DNA from: Caulobacter segnis
GTDB taxonomy: Bacteria; Pseudomonadota; Alphaproteobacteria; Caulobacterales; Caulobacteraceae
Reading direction: 5' to 3'
DNA length: 64,000 bases
Assembly: GCF_019931575.1 (NCBI RefSeq)
Contig: NZ_CP082923.1
Span: 4,402,001-4,466,000 of the forward strand
Part shown: in pieces, positions 33,762-43,600 of the stretch
How the letters are laid out: the number at the start of each line of letters is the position of its first letter
Position numbering within the stretch: position 1 is the first letter of the stretch
The notes under the pieces: generated by a model
Told to the model about the DNA's origin: nothing
What the model saw: only the letters and a program-made list of their open reading frames with translations
Databases searched by the model: none
Made by a program: the position numbers and the translations under genes

Positions 33762-35201
33762 ATGAACTGGCAAAAGGCGTTTGTTTTTGCTGGGCTAATC
33801 GCTGGATTTACCAGTTCAGCTTACGCCGAAACCGCCAAGCCGCTGGCGTTCCCGGGCGCGGAGGGTTTCGGCCGCTTCGCCCAGGGCGGACGCGGCGGCA
33901 AGGTCATCAAGGTGACCAATCTGAACGACTCGGGTCCGGGCTCGCTGCGCGCGGCGGTCGAGGCGGAGGGTCCGCGCATCGTGGTCTTCGACGTCGGCGG
34001 CGTGATCCGCCTGAAGAGCGACCTGAAGATCGCCAACGACTACATCACCATCGCCGGCCAGACCGCGCCGGGCTACGGCGTCACCCTGCGCGACGGCCAG
34101 TTCCTGATCCACGCCAACCACGTGATCGTCCGCTACCTGCGCTCGCGCGTCGGCGACGAAGCCGGCAAGGAGTACGACTCGATCTCGATCGGCGGCGGCT
34201 CGGACATCATCCTCGACCACATCTCGTCGGGCTGGTCGATCGACGAGAGCCTGTCGGTGACCCAGAAGGTGAGCCCCGAGGTCAAGCACCTGACCAATGT
34301 CACGGTGCAGTGGTCGCTGATCGCCGAGAGCCTGAACCACTCGATCCACGAGAAGGGTGAGCACGGCTATGGCAGCCTGCTGCAGGGCTCGTACGGGGCC
34401 CGCTACAGCTTCCATCACAATCTGTGGGCCCACCACGAGGCGCGGATGCCGCGCATCGGCAACTACGCCAAGGCGACCGACGATCCCGAGGGCATCACCT
34501 TGGATTTCCGCAACAACGTCTTCTACAACTGGGGTCCCGGGGCCACGACGGACTTCTACAACTGGGAGCCGGGCGTCAGCCGCGGCTACGCCATGGACCC
34601 GTTCTACGGTCGCCCCGACAACGCCTCGCGCTTCGCCGCCGGCGAGGACCTGAACACCAACTCGACCACCCACTCCAACTTCGTGGGCAACTACTACATC
34701 CAGGGCGCCAACACCGGCGGGCCGCTGGCGCTCTACATCCGCAACAAGAGCGGCCTCACCTATTTCGACGGCAACTTCATGGACGGCCAGTTGGTCGCCG
34801 ACCAGAAGAGCCTCGTTTTGGCCTCGACCGCCGCGCCGGGCGAGCACGTGGTCGACAAGCCCTTCCCGTTCGGCGAGGTCGCCACCCAGGGCGCGCCGGA
34901 CGCCTACAAGGCGGTGCTGGCGAAATCCGGCGCCTCGAAGGCCCGCGACCCGATCGACGCCCGCGTCGTCCAGAGCGTGATCGACCGCAAGGGCAGGATC
35001 ATCAACAGCCAGAAGGAAGTCGGAGGCTGGTTCACCGCGTCGTCGACCGCCGCGCCCAAGGACACCGACGGCGACGGCATGCCCGACGCCTGGGAAAAGG
35101 CCCACGGCCTGAATCCCAAGGATCCCTCGGACGCCGCCAAGGACCGTGACGGCGACGGCTACACGAACATCGAGGACTATGTGAACGGGCTGGTGAAATA
35201 G
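33762..35201 (+). CDS. pectate lyase (PL1 family) with C-terminal calcium-binding repeats
   Basis: A 479-residue secreted beta-helix lyase that cuts polygalacturonate by beta-elimination. Signal peptide 1-22. FPGAEGFGRFAQGGRGGKVIKVTNLNDSGPGSLRAAVEAEGPRIVVFDVGG is the family's N-terminal hallmark, and NHVIVRYLRSRVGDEAG and IILDHISSGWSIDES (residues 149-163) are the calcium and substrate region. The C-terminus has DTDGDGMPDAWEKAHGLNP and DRDGDGYTNIEDY, thrombospondin-3 or dockerin-like calcium loops. GAGGAAACGACC precedes ATG 33762. A terminator follows directly. The divergent receptor would take up its products. Confidence 0.92.
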   Translation: MNWQKAFVFAGLIAGFTSSAYAETAKPLAFPGAEGFGRFAQGGRGGKVIKVTNLNDSGPGSLRAAVEAEGPRIVVFDVGGVIRLKSDLKIANDYITIAGQTAPGYGVTLRDGQFLIHANHVIVRYLRSRVGDEAGKEYDSISIGGGSDIILDHISSGWSIDESLSVTQKVSPEVKHLTNVTVQWSLIAESLNHSIHEKGEHGYGSLLQGSYGARYSFHHNLWAHHEARMPRIGNYAKATDDPEGITLDFRNNVFYNWGPGATTDFYNWEPGVSRGYAMDPFYGRPDNASRFAAGEDLNTNSTTHSNFVGNYYIQGANTGGPLALYIRNKSGLTYFDGNFMDGQLVADQKSLVLASTAAPGEHVVDKPFPFGEVATQGAPDAYKAVLAKSGASKARDPIDARVVQSVIDRKGRIINSQKEVGGWFTASSTAAPKDTDGDGMPDAWEKAHGLNPKDPSDAAKDRDGDGYTNIEDYVNGLVK

Positions 35202-35215
35202 ACCTTCAAGGACGA

Positions 35216-35251
35216 GCCCCGGAGCAGCGCAGCTCCGGGGCTTTTGCTTTT
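35216..35251 (+). terminator. intrinsic terminator after the pectate lyase gene
   Basis: Arms GCCCCGGAGC (35216-35225) and GCTCCGGGGC (35232-35241) pair over 10 bp around a 6-base loop, followed by TTTTGCTTTT. It touches the stop codon of the convergent gene at 35250. Confidence 0.88.
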
Positions 35252-37499
35252 AAGGCAACGGCTTGAAGCCCTCGGCGCGGACCACCCACTGGCCGTCCTT
35301 CGGGAAGCCCGGCGCCGGGCCCTTCGAACCGTCCCAGCCGCCGGCCATCATCGCCACGGCCGCCAGCAGCGAGCCGTTCGACGGGAAGTAGGTCTCGGCC
35401 GCGCGGGTATAGCCGGGGCCGTCGGGACCGGCCGGCTCGCCCTCCCCGGCCTTGGGCACGAAGGCTTGAGCGTGCTCATCCAGGTGCACGCGCGGGGTCA
35501 TGCCCGAAACGCCGAACTTGTTGTTCTTGGCCTCGAAGAACAGCCAGTCGACGGCCTTGTCCGGCTCGCCCAGCCGCGCGGCGGTCATGGCGACCATCGG
35601 ATAGTCCCAGCCCCAGGTCTGGCGCAGGTCCCAATCGCTCTCGACGGCCCGCAGGGTGCGCCGCATGGTCTCGGGATCGACGCCCTTGCCCGGGATCAGG
35701 CCGTAGGCCATCAGGAACGAGGGGTGGTCGCGGTTCATGCACTTCGGGTCGACCGCATGCTTCGAGCAGGCGGCGCTCCTGGCCACGTCCCAGAAGTCGG
35801 GCGTCGACTCGGTGGGCAGGTAGAGTCCGTCCTTGGTCGCCAGCGGGGCCAGGCCCTTGATCACCGCGTCCCACTCGGCCTTGCGCGCCAGCCCCTGGCG
35901 GGTCCGCCACGCTTGAGCGGTCTCCAGGCCCCAGCGGTAGTATTCCAGCTCGAAGGCGGGGTTGAAGGTGGTCAGGGGGTCGTAGTTCTCCTGCACCGGG
36001 ATGATCGGCGGCCCCAGCACGAAGCGGCCTTTCTCGTCCTTGTGCGGGAAGCTGGCCAGGAGGTCGGCGGTCTCGGAGACCAGCGCGCCGTACCTGGCCA
36101 GGGTCGCCTTGGTCGGCTTGTCGCGCCAGACCAGCTCGGACATCCAGATCGGATGCGGCTGCTGCCACATGATGAAGGGCGAGACCTTCGAGGGACTGTC
36201 GACGCCGTCGGGGCCGACCATCTTGGGCCACCAGGCGCCCTTCAGGCCATGGCTGGCGGCGCGGGCCTTGGCGTCCTTCAGGTGGCCCAGGTACCAGGGC
36301 AGGCTGCGCTCCAGGTATTCCGGCTGGTTCCAGAGCGCGAAGTGGCCGGCGTGCCAGGCGTGCATCTCGAGGTGGAACTTGCCGTTCCAGCTGTTGGAGA
36401 ACAGGCCCTCCTCCTGTGGCGGGACCTCGCCGGCGCCGTTCAGGGCCATCAGGTACCGCGACAGCACCACCCGGCGCTCCAGCTCGACCGCGCGCGGATC
36501 GACGCTGCCCGAGAAGTCGACGGCCGCGCCCTGCGTCCAATAGGCTTTCCAGTGCGCCCGCGTCGCCTGGTCGGCGAGCGTCACGCCGGGCAGCGACTTG
36601 GGCAGGGCGCCGCGCGAGAAGGCGACCTCCAGCCCCAGGGTCCGCCCCTTGGCCTTGGGCGCGACGACATAGGCGTGCGGCCCGGCGGCGGTGAAGTTGA
36701 CCGCGCGGTCGGCCTGCAGGGCGACGACATAGCGGGTGGCGTCGATCTGGCGCGCGACGTCGAGGCGGCGGGCGCCCTCCCCCGTCACTTTGGTTGTGTG
36801 CAGCTCGGGATGGGCCCAGTCGGACGGGTCCGGATTCAGGTTCTTCGAGACGCCCGGAAACTTCACCGACAGCTTCAGTCGGCCCTGCTCGACCAGGGCC
36901 GAGTCGACGTCGACCACGATCATGTCCAGGGTCGGGTGGACGCGCGTGCGGACGGTCACGGCCTGGCCGTCATAGGTGAAGCGGCTGGTCAGGACGCCGC
37001 TCCACAGGTCCAGGGTCTGCTCGGTTCCCGTCAGATCCTCGAACTTGGCCGGCTTGCCGGCCTTGTCGCGCAGGTCCAGGGCCACGCGCCCCAGCGAGAA
37101 GCGGTGCGGGTTCTCGCGCAGATAGGCCAGGGCCGGACGGGTCTGGGCGTCGCTCCAGTCCTTCATGTAGGCGTACGGCTGCGGGGTCCCGCGCACGTCG
37201 ATCGGCACGGTCCCGTCGGCATAGGTGTAGTTGTTCGGATTGGGGAAGGCGTGCCAGGCCCACTGGGCCTCGGTCAGCAGCGGCGCGATCTTGGAGTAGG
37301 CCTCGGGGAAGGTCTGCAGGCCGGTGATGTCGGCGGTGAAGCCGATCTGGCCGTTGCCGACCATCAGGGGCGCGGACGGGTCGACCTTGGTCAGGGTGAC
37401 GTCGTGGCGGCTGATAAGGGCGTGGCGGTCAATGGGCTGGGCCAGGGCCGGCGCGGCTAGAACACAGAGGGCCAGGCCGGCCAGAAGCGCGCGTCGCAT
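35250..37499 (-). CDS. secreted six-hairpin glycosidase-like protein
   Basis: A 749-residue secreted protein (signal peptide MRRALLAGLALCVLAAPALA). After a beta-rich N-terminal region with PLMVGNGQIGFTADITGLQTF, the C-terminal half looks like an (alpha/alpha)6 barrel with many aromatic and acidic motifs: EEGLFSNSWNGKFHLEMHAWHAGHFALWN, HPIWMSELVWRD, FELEYYRWGLETAQAW, DWDLRQTWGWDYPM. This order is that of GH65/GH95-like enzymes, but I cannot name the family. E, D and H residues in KFHLEMHAWHAGH are candidate active-site residues. It lies at the right edge of the pectin locus and convergent with the pectate lyase gene. GGGAG precedes the start. Confidence 0.75.
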   Translation of the reverse strand: MRRALLAGLALCVLAAPALAQPIDRHALISRHDVTLTKVDPSAPLMVGNGQIGFTADITGLQTFPEAYSKIAPLLTEAQWAWHAFPNPNNYTYADGTVPIDVRGTPQPYAYMKDWSDAQTRPALAYLRENPHRFSLGRVALDLRDKAGKPAKFEDLTGTEQTLDLWSGVLTSRFTYDGQAVTVRTRVHPTLDMIVVDVDSALVEQGRLKLSVKFPGVSKNLNPDPSDWAHPELHTTKVTGEGARRLDVARQIDATRYVVALQADRAVNFTAAGPHAYVVAPKAKGRTLGLEVAFSRGALPKSLPGVTLADQATRAHWKAYWTQGAAVDFSGSVDPRAVELERRVVLSRYLMALNGAGEVPPQEEGLFSNSWNGKFHLEMHAWHAGHFALWNQPEYLERSLPWYLGHLKDAKARAASHGLKGAWWPKMVGPDGVDSPSKVSPFIMWQQPHPIWMSELVWRDKPTKATLARYGALVSETADLLASFPHKDEKGRFVLGPPIIPVQENYDPLTTFNPAFELEYYRWGLETAQAWRTRQGLARKAEWDAVIKGLAPLATKDGLYLPTESTPDFWDVARSAACSKHAVDPKCMNRDHPSFLMAYGLIPGKGVDPETMRRTLRAVESDWDLRQTWGWDYPMVAMTAARLGEPDKAVDWLFFEAKNNKFGVSGMTPRVHLDEHAQAFVPKAGEGEPAGPDGPGYTRAAETYFPSNGSLLAAVAMMAGGWDGSKGPAPGFPKDGQWVVRAEGFKPLP

Positions 37500-37684
37500 C
37501 GTCTACTCCCTAACTGTCGCTCCGACCGCCGCCGGACCATTCATTCCATTCTATAGGAAACAATCTCATATTGTGAAAGGCCATTGCGAGGTTGAGCACG
37601 GCGGGTTCGCTCCGACGATCGTCGCAAAGCTGTGATCCAACGGCGATAAGCGGGCAGCTTCCCTTCGCCGCCGTCCGTGTCCCG

Positions 37685-38839
37685 ATGAAAACGCGCGCCC
37701 TCTTCCTGCTGGCCTCTCTGCTGCTCACGACAGCCCCGCCCGCCCTCGCCGCGCCGCCCGCACGCCCGCCGCTGACCCAGAACGGCGGAAGCTGGGTGTC
37801 GGGTCACGTGCAGGGGATCGCCGTCGATGTGAAGGGTGGCTACGTCTATTACTCGTTCACCAACCTGCTGGCGAAATACGACTTCGACGGCAAGCTGATC
37901 GGCACGCTGGTCGGCTGGACCGGACACCTGGGCGACCTCGATTTCAACCCGGCCGACGGCAAGGTCTACGGCTCGCTGGAGTACAAGAAGGACCAGGCCT
38001 TCTACATCGCCGTGATCGACGTCTCGCGCCTGGACCGGATCGGCGTCGAGGCCGGCGCGAGCCAGCTCTTCCGCACCGTCTACCTGCCCGAGGTCGCCAA
38101 GGACTACGCGGCCGACCTGAACGTCGACGGCAGGTTCGACGGCGACGTCGGCGCCACGCCCGACCATCGCTATGGCTGCTCGGGGATCGACGGCGTCGCG
38201 TTCGGCCCGGCGTTCGGCCAGACGGACGGCAAGCGCTACCTGACCGTCGCCTACGGGATCTACGGGAACGTCGAGCGGACCGACAACGACCACCAGGTGC
38301 TGCTGCAGTACGACGTCGCCGACTGGGCCCGCTACGCCAGCCCGCTGACCGAGGCCGCGCCGCACCACAACGGCCCCGCCGCGCCGGCCGCCAAGGTCTT
38401 CGTCCGCACCGGCAACACCAGCTACGGCGTGCAGAACCTGGCCTATGACGACAGCCTCCAGCGCTGGTTCATGGGCGTCTATCTAGGCAAGAAGACCAGC
38501 TTCCCGAACTATGGCCTGTTCGCCGTCGAGGCGCGGGCGAGGCCCGTCACGGCCGACCTGGTCGGCGTGCCTGGTCCCGGCGGCCAGGGCTGGGAACGGG
38601 GCCCGGTGCTGCCCCTCGCCGACGACGGCCTGAAGGACCCGGCCACCGGGATCCGCGGCTGGAACCAGAAGGCCGATGTCGGGTTGCAGCCGATCGGCCA
38701 TGGCCTCGCCTACCTGGCGGTCAATTCCAAGGCGGATGGCAAGCAGACCGCCGACCTGACCCTGTCGCGCTGGACCGGCGACGCGGACAGGCCGTTCGTC
38801 CCAGCGACTGCGGAAGACCTCGCCAGGGTTGCGCGCTAG
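37685..38839 (+). CDS. secreted protein of unknown function, propeller-like
   Basis: A 384-residue protein with a signal peptide (MKTRALFLLASLLLTTAPPALA). Repeated short beta blocks suggest a propeller: SGHVQGIAVDVKGGYVYYSFTNLLAKYDFDGKLIGTLVGWTGHLGDLDFNPADGKVYGSLEY, then GCSGIDGVAFGPAFGQTDGKRYLTVAYGIYG, and YGVQNLAYDDSLQRWFMGVYLG. No catalytic motif is recognised. I start at ATG 37685; the frame opens earlier, but without a signal sequence. It is divergent from the six-hairpin protein across 185 bp and may belong to the pectin locus or stand alone. Confidence 0.65.
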   Translation: MKTRALFLLASLLLTTAPPALAAPPARPPLTQNGGSWVSGHVQGIAVDVKGGYVYYSFTNLLAKYDFDGKLIGTLVGWTGHLGDLDFNPADGKVYGSLEYKKDQAFYIAVIDVSRLDRIGVEAGASQLFRTVYLPEVAKDYAADLNVDGRFDGDVGATPDHRYGCSGIDGVAFGPAFGQTDGKRYLTVAYGIYGNVERTDNDHQVLLQYDVADWARYASPLTEAAPHHNGPAAPAAKVFVRTGNTSYGVQNLAYDDSLQRWFMGVYLGKKTSFPNYGLFAVEARARPVTADLVGVPGPGGQGWERGPVLPLADDGLKDPATGIRGWNQKADVGLQPIGHGLAYLAVNSKADGKQTADLTLSRWTGDADRPFVPATAEDLARVAR

Positions 38840-38931
38840 CGCCGCCCGATCCTCCGCGTGCGCCCTAATCCACTGTCACAATTGACCGCTAGGCAGGCCG
38901 CCGAACGGGGTGTCCAGCCAGCGAGTCGGGG

Positions 38932-39534
38932 ATGAGCGGCGAAGACCGGGAAAGAACACGGTGGTTCCTGCGGCACATCCTGCCGCACGAGCCCGCCTTG
39001 AAGGGGTGGCTGTCGCGCGGCGCGCCGACGGGCGTCGATCCCGACGACATCATCCAGGAGGCCTATACGATCCTGGCCGAACTGGAGAGCGTCGAGGACA
39101 TCCGCCATCCCAGAGCCTACCTGTTCCAGGTGGCCCGTTCGGTGATCACCCGCCACGTCCGCCGGGCGCGGATCGTGGCCATCCACGCCGTCGACGATCT
39201 GGAGCGGCTGGAGCATCCCGACGACGCCGCCTCGCCCGAGCGATGGACCATCGACCGGGACGAGCTGCGGCAGCTGGCCAAGGCGATCGCGGCCATGCCG
39301 CTTAAGACCCGCGAGGCCTTCGTGCTCAGGCGGGTCAGGGGCCTTCCCCAGCGCGAGATCGCCGCCAGGATGCGAATCTCAGAGAACACGGTCGAGACGC
39401 ACATCTCCCGAGGCATTCTCTTCCTGATTGATTGGTTCGGTCGTAGCGGAAACACCCCACCTCAAACCTCTAAGACCACGGAAGCAGAGATCGCCCCGAT
39501 AAATGGCCGAACGAGACACCAGTCGCGACATTGA
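38932..39534 (+). CDS. FecI-like ECF sigma factor
   Basis: A 200-residue sigma factor. Region 2: PDDIIQEAYTILAELESVEDIRHPRAYLFQVARSVITRHVRRARI. Region 4: MPLKTREAFVLRRVRGLPQREIAARMRISENTVETHISRGILFLIDWF. It overlaps the following fecR-type gene by 32 bp, so the C-terminal tail after residue 180 is shared coding sequence. It begins a sigma-FecR-receptor-PhoD series in the usual order. Region 2 and 4 sequences differ clearly from the other sigma factor at 18.2 kb. A lone CTGTCAC at 38873-38879 recalls half a Pho box but has no second half. Confidence 0.9.
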   Translation: MSGEDRERTRWFLRHILPHEPALKGWLSRGAPTGVDPDDIIQEAYTILAELESVEDIRHPRAYLFQVARSVITRHVRRARIVAIHAVDDLERLEHPDDAASPERWTIDRDELRQLAKAIAAMPLKTREAFVLRRVRGLPQREIAARMRISENTVETHISRGILFLIDWFGRSGNTPPQTSKTTEAEIAPINGRTRHQSRH

Positions 39535-40513
39535 CCAGGCGGCGTCCGAATGGGCGGCGCGGCTGGATCGTGGGCCGCTGTCTCCGGAGATGGAGGCCGC
39601 GCACCGGGCCTGGCTGGCCAGCGACCCCCGCGCCAAGGGCGCCATGCTGCGCGCCCGCGCCCTGTCGATGATGAGCGAGTCGGCGCGAGCCCTAGGCTCC
39701 GACTTTGATCCCGAAACCTTCGCCCAGCCCCGCCGCCCGCGCCTGTCGCGCCGCCAGGCCCTGACCTGGACGGGCGGCGCCGCAGCCGCCGCCTCGCTGG
39801 CCGCCCTGGGCGTCACCACCGCCGCGGCCGGAACCGTGATCGGCACCGACCGTGGCGAGATCCGCATGGTTCCGCTGAAGGACGGTTCGACCGTGCTGCT
39901 GAATACGCAGAGCCGCATCCGCGTCCGCTACGACGACGGCCAGCGCCTGGTCACCCTGCTGAAGGGCGAGGCCTATTTCTCGGTGGCCCGCGACGAGCGG
40001 CGTCCGTTCGTGGTCGAGGTGAACGGCCGGCGGCTGCGCACGGCCCAGGCCGGCTTCCGCCTCCGCAAGCTGAACCAGGATCCGGTCGACCTGCTGGTCA
40101 ACCAGGGTCGGGTCGAGGTCTCAGCCGCCCCCTTGATCGGCGCCGCCCGCATCGTGGCGGTGACGGCCAATACGCGTCTCGCGCTTTCAGACCCCGCCCA
40201 TCTCTCGACCGAGCAGCCGCGTCCGGTCGCGCCCGAGACGGTCACCCGCGAGCTGGCCTGGCGCGAGGGCAAGCTGGCCTTCGAGGGCGAGACCCTGGGC
40301 CAGGCGGCGGCCGTCTTCGCCCGCTACAGCGACACCCGGATCCAGATCCGCGATCCCGACCTGGCGCGCGAGCCGGTCACCGGCCTCTTCGCCGCCAACG
40401 ATCCGGCCGGCTTCAGCCGCGCCGTCGCCCGCGTCTTCGACGCCCGCCTACAGCAGGACGGCGACATGGTCGTACTGAGCCGCGCCGGCCCCGCCCAGGC
40501 GGCCGGGCAATAA
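39503..40513 (+). CDS. FecR-type sigma regulator
   Basis: A 336-residue protein. N-terminal cytoplasmic DUF4880-like domain (DQAASEWAARLDRGPLSPEMEAAHRAWLASDPRAKGAMLRA), one membrane helix with a twin-arginine-like lead (SRRQALTWTGGAAAAASLAALGVTTAAAG, residues about 76-104), FecR core (GEIRMVPLKDGSTVLLNTQSRIRVRYDDGQRLVTLLKGEAYFSV), and a C-terminal STN-contacting domain (LAFEGETLGQAAAVFARYSDTRIQI). It overlaps the sigma gene and is followed after 90 bp by an STN-bearing receptor, giving a complete cell-surface signalling module. Confidence 0.9.
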   Translation: MAERDTSRDIDQAASEWAARLDRGPLSPEMEAAHRAWLASDPRAKGAMLRARALSMMSESARALGSDFDPETFAQPRRPRLSRRQALTWTGGAAAAASLAALGVTTAAAGTVIGTDRGEIRMVPLKDGSTVLLNTQSRIRVRYDDGQRLVTLLKGEAYFSVARDERRPFVVEVNGRRLRTAQAGFRLRKLNQDPVDLLVNQGRVEVSAAPLIGAARIVAVTANTRLALSDPAHLSTEQPRPVAPETVTRELAWREGKLAFEGETLGQAAAVFARYSDTRIQIRDPDLAREPVTGLFAANDPAGFSRAVARVFDARLQQDGDMVVLSRAGPAQAAGQ

Positions 40514-40603
40514 GAAGTTTTTGCAACATATAGCGGAACGCCCCGCCCGACGGCTCTCAACCGGCAACGTCGCACAGCGCGATGCCTGGGGGCCCTAAAG
40601 CCA

Positions 40604-43600
40604 ATGTATTCCCGTTATTCCCGCCTCGCCTGCGGAGCGTCCGTCGTCGCCATGGCGGTCGCCGCCCCGGCCTTCGCGCAGGAGCGCGTCTTCGACGTTC
40701 CGGCCCAGCCGGCCGTCCGCGCCATTCCGGAGCTGGCCCGCCAGGGCCAGGTGCAGATCGTGGCCCCCGCCCGCCAGTTGGACGGCATCCAGACCCCGGC
40801 GGTGAAGGGCGTGATGGACGTGCGCACGGCCCTTGGCCGCCTGATCGCCGGCACGCCGCTGCGGATCGACAGCGACGACGGCCAGGTCATCACCCTGCGC
40901 TCGACCGCCGGCGCCCCGCGCCCCCAGGCCGGAGTCGGTAGCGGTGTCGTTCGAGGCCGCGTCCTCAACACCGCCACCGGCGAATATGTCCGCAACGCCG
41001 AGATCCGCGTCGAGGGCGCGCCGATCGTCGCCTATTCCGAGGACGACGGCGAGTTTCGCCTGACCGGCGTCCCGGCCGGCGAGGTCAGCGTCCTGGTGAA
41101 GTACACGGGCCTGCAGGAGTCGCGCACGGTCCTGACCGTAACCCCCGGCCAGGTCGCCACGATCGACGTCTCGCTGAACCCCGGCGCCCACACCGCGGCG
41201 GCCGGCGAGGTCGAGGCCGTGACCATCACCGCCAAGCGCGAGGGCCAGGCCGCCGCCATCATGGAGCGCCGCGCCTCGACCAACGCCAAGACCGTCGTCG
41301 CCGCCGACAACTTCGGCGCCCTGACCATGGGCGACGTCGGCGAGTTCATGAAGAACATGCCCGGCATCTCGCTGGACTACACCGAGGTCGACGCCACGGC
41401 TGTCCGCATCGGCGGCCTGGATCCCAAGTACTCCACCTTCACCACCGACGGCGCGCGGATGGCCACGGCCACCTCGAACAACAACGCCGGCCGCCAGAAC
41501 TCCTTCGAGCAAATGTCGATCACTGGCATCGACTCGATCGAGCTGAACAACACCCTGCAGGCCAACATGGACGCCGACAGCCCCGGCGGCGCCATCAACC
41601 TGCGCAGCAAGTACGCCTTCCAGCGCACCAGCCGCCTGCTGCGCTTCCAGGTCGGCGGCGTCGCCACCTCGGACTCGACGCTGGCCCGCCAGTACCTGCC
41701 CGACGACAAGAAGCACGCGACGATCTTCCCCTCGGCCCAGGTCGGCTATGCTGACGTGTTCCTGGACGGTCGTCTCGGGATCGCCTTCAACGCCAGCTAC
41801 AACGCCAACTTCGTCCAGCAAGACCGCGTCCAGACCGACTGGTCCTACCTCGCCAACGGCCGGGTCATTCCCTACCAGGTGATGTGGCGCCCGGGCCCGA
41901 AGCTGACCCACCGCAAGGCCGCCAATCTCAGCCTCGACTACAAGCTGACCGACAAGCTGGCCCTGTCCCTGCGCTCGACCTACTCGTTCTACGACGTCGA
42001 GTACTTCAACCAGTACACCTACCTGATCTTCGGCACGACGACGGCGACCCAGGCGAGCGCGGACTCGACCGGCACGCACATCGTCGTCAATCCGAACACG
42101 ACCAACACCCGCCTGCACACCCAGTACTCGCACCGCTACGCCGGCACCCCGGCCTGGGTGTTCGCGCCCAAGCTGGAATATCGCGGCGACACGTTCGAGG
42201 CCCTGCTGCGGACCAGCTATTCCAGCTCGGAATTCAATTTCGAGGACAATGACCGGGGCTTCTTCGTCCGCACGGACAGCTACCTGACCCGCATCGGCTT
42301 CACCCTGGACCGCGCGTCGGAGGACTCCAACGCCTGGACCCTGAAGCAAACGGCCGGCCGGCCCTGGGGCGACCCGACCAGCTTCAACCGCGACGACGAC
42401 ATCGGCAACAACATCCGCACGTCGGAGTCGAACGCCAACAACCAGATGTACAGCGCCAATCTGGACCTGAAGAAGAAGCTGGCCTTCGGCAAGGTGCAGA
42501 TGAAGGTCCTGGCCGGCGCGGGCTTCCGCACCAACGCCTGGAAGACCGTCGAGGGCTCGTACAGGCAATTCCAGTATGTCGGCCCGACGAACGACCTGAC
42601 CCAGAAGGCGCCCGAAGCGGTGATCCCCTGGACCCAGAACTACCAGTTCAAGATCCACGGCTTCGATGCCGGCAACCTGAACGACCAGAACTGGCGCGCC
42701 GACAGCAACTACGCCGTCTACGACCTCTATGCGGCCCATCCCGAATACTTCGTGGCCGACACGGTCGGGAACCTGAAGCGCCAGCTGGATAACAACAAGA
42801 AGATCGGCGAGGAGGTCAGCGCCGCCTATGTCGAGGCCCAACCACGCATCGGCAAGGCCCAGTTCGACCTGGGCCTGCGCTACGAGAAGACCAAGACGCA
42901 GGCCCGTGTCGCCGACATCCGTCCGGCCAAGGAAGTCACCGCCGCCGGCCTCTCGACCAGCACCGTCGCCGGCCTGCTCTACCAGTACCGCAACGGGACA
43001 TACACGACCCGCGAGGGCGAGTACGACGACTGGTTCCTGAGCGGCGGCGTCAAGTACGACTTCACCAAAAAGCTGGTCGGCCAACTGGCCTTCAGCCAAT
43101 CGATCCTGCGCCCCGACTACGGCAACCTGGGCGGCGTCGTGGCGGTGGACGACACCAACCTGATCGTCACCGTGCCCAACCCGCTGCTCAAGCCCGAGCA
43201 CTCGACCAAGTACTACGCCAGCCTGCTGTACTACCTGGAACCGTCGGGCGTGATCGGCCTCTCGGCCTATCAGCTGGACGTGCAGGACATGCAGGTGACC
43301 GGTCTGACGGTGAACCCCGAGGACGTCGGCTACAACCCGGCCGACTACGCCGGCTACACCTTCCGCAGCGCCCAGAACCTGCCGGGCACCAGCCGCAACA
43401 AGGGCGTCACGCTGGAGTACGACCAGCAGCTGACCTTCCTGCCGGGCGCGCTGCGGGGCCTGGGCCTGCGGGCCTCGGTCACCAAGGTCGATCCCGACGG
43501 CGAGCGCGTGAACCTGCCCAAGACCTCGGCCAACTGGGGCCTGCGCTACAGCTACGGCAAGTTCGATGTCCAGCTGACCGGCAACTACCAGTCCTCGGCC

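Noticed and set aside
38873..38879. CTGTCAC upstream of the sigma gene considered as a Pho box
   Set aside because: Only one seven-base half is present; the second repeat after four bases (GACCGCT) does not match.
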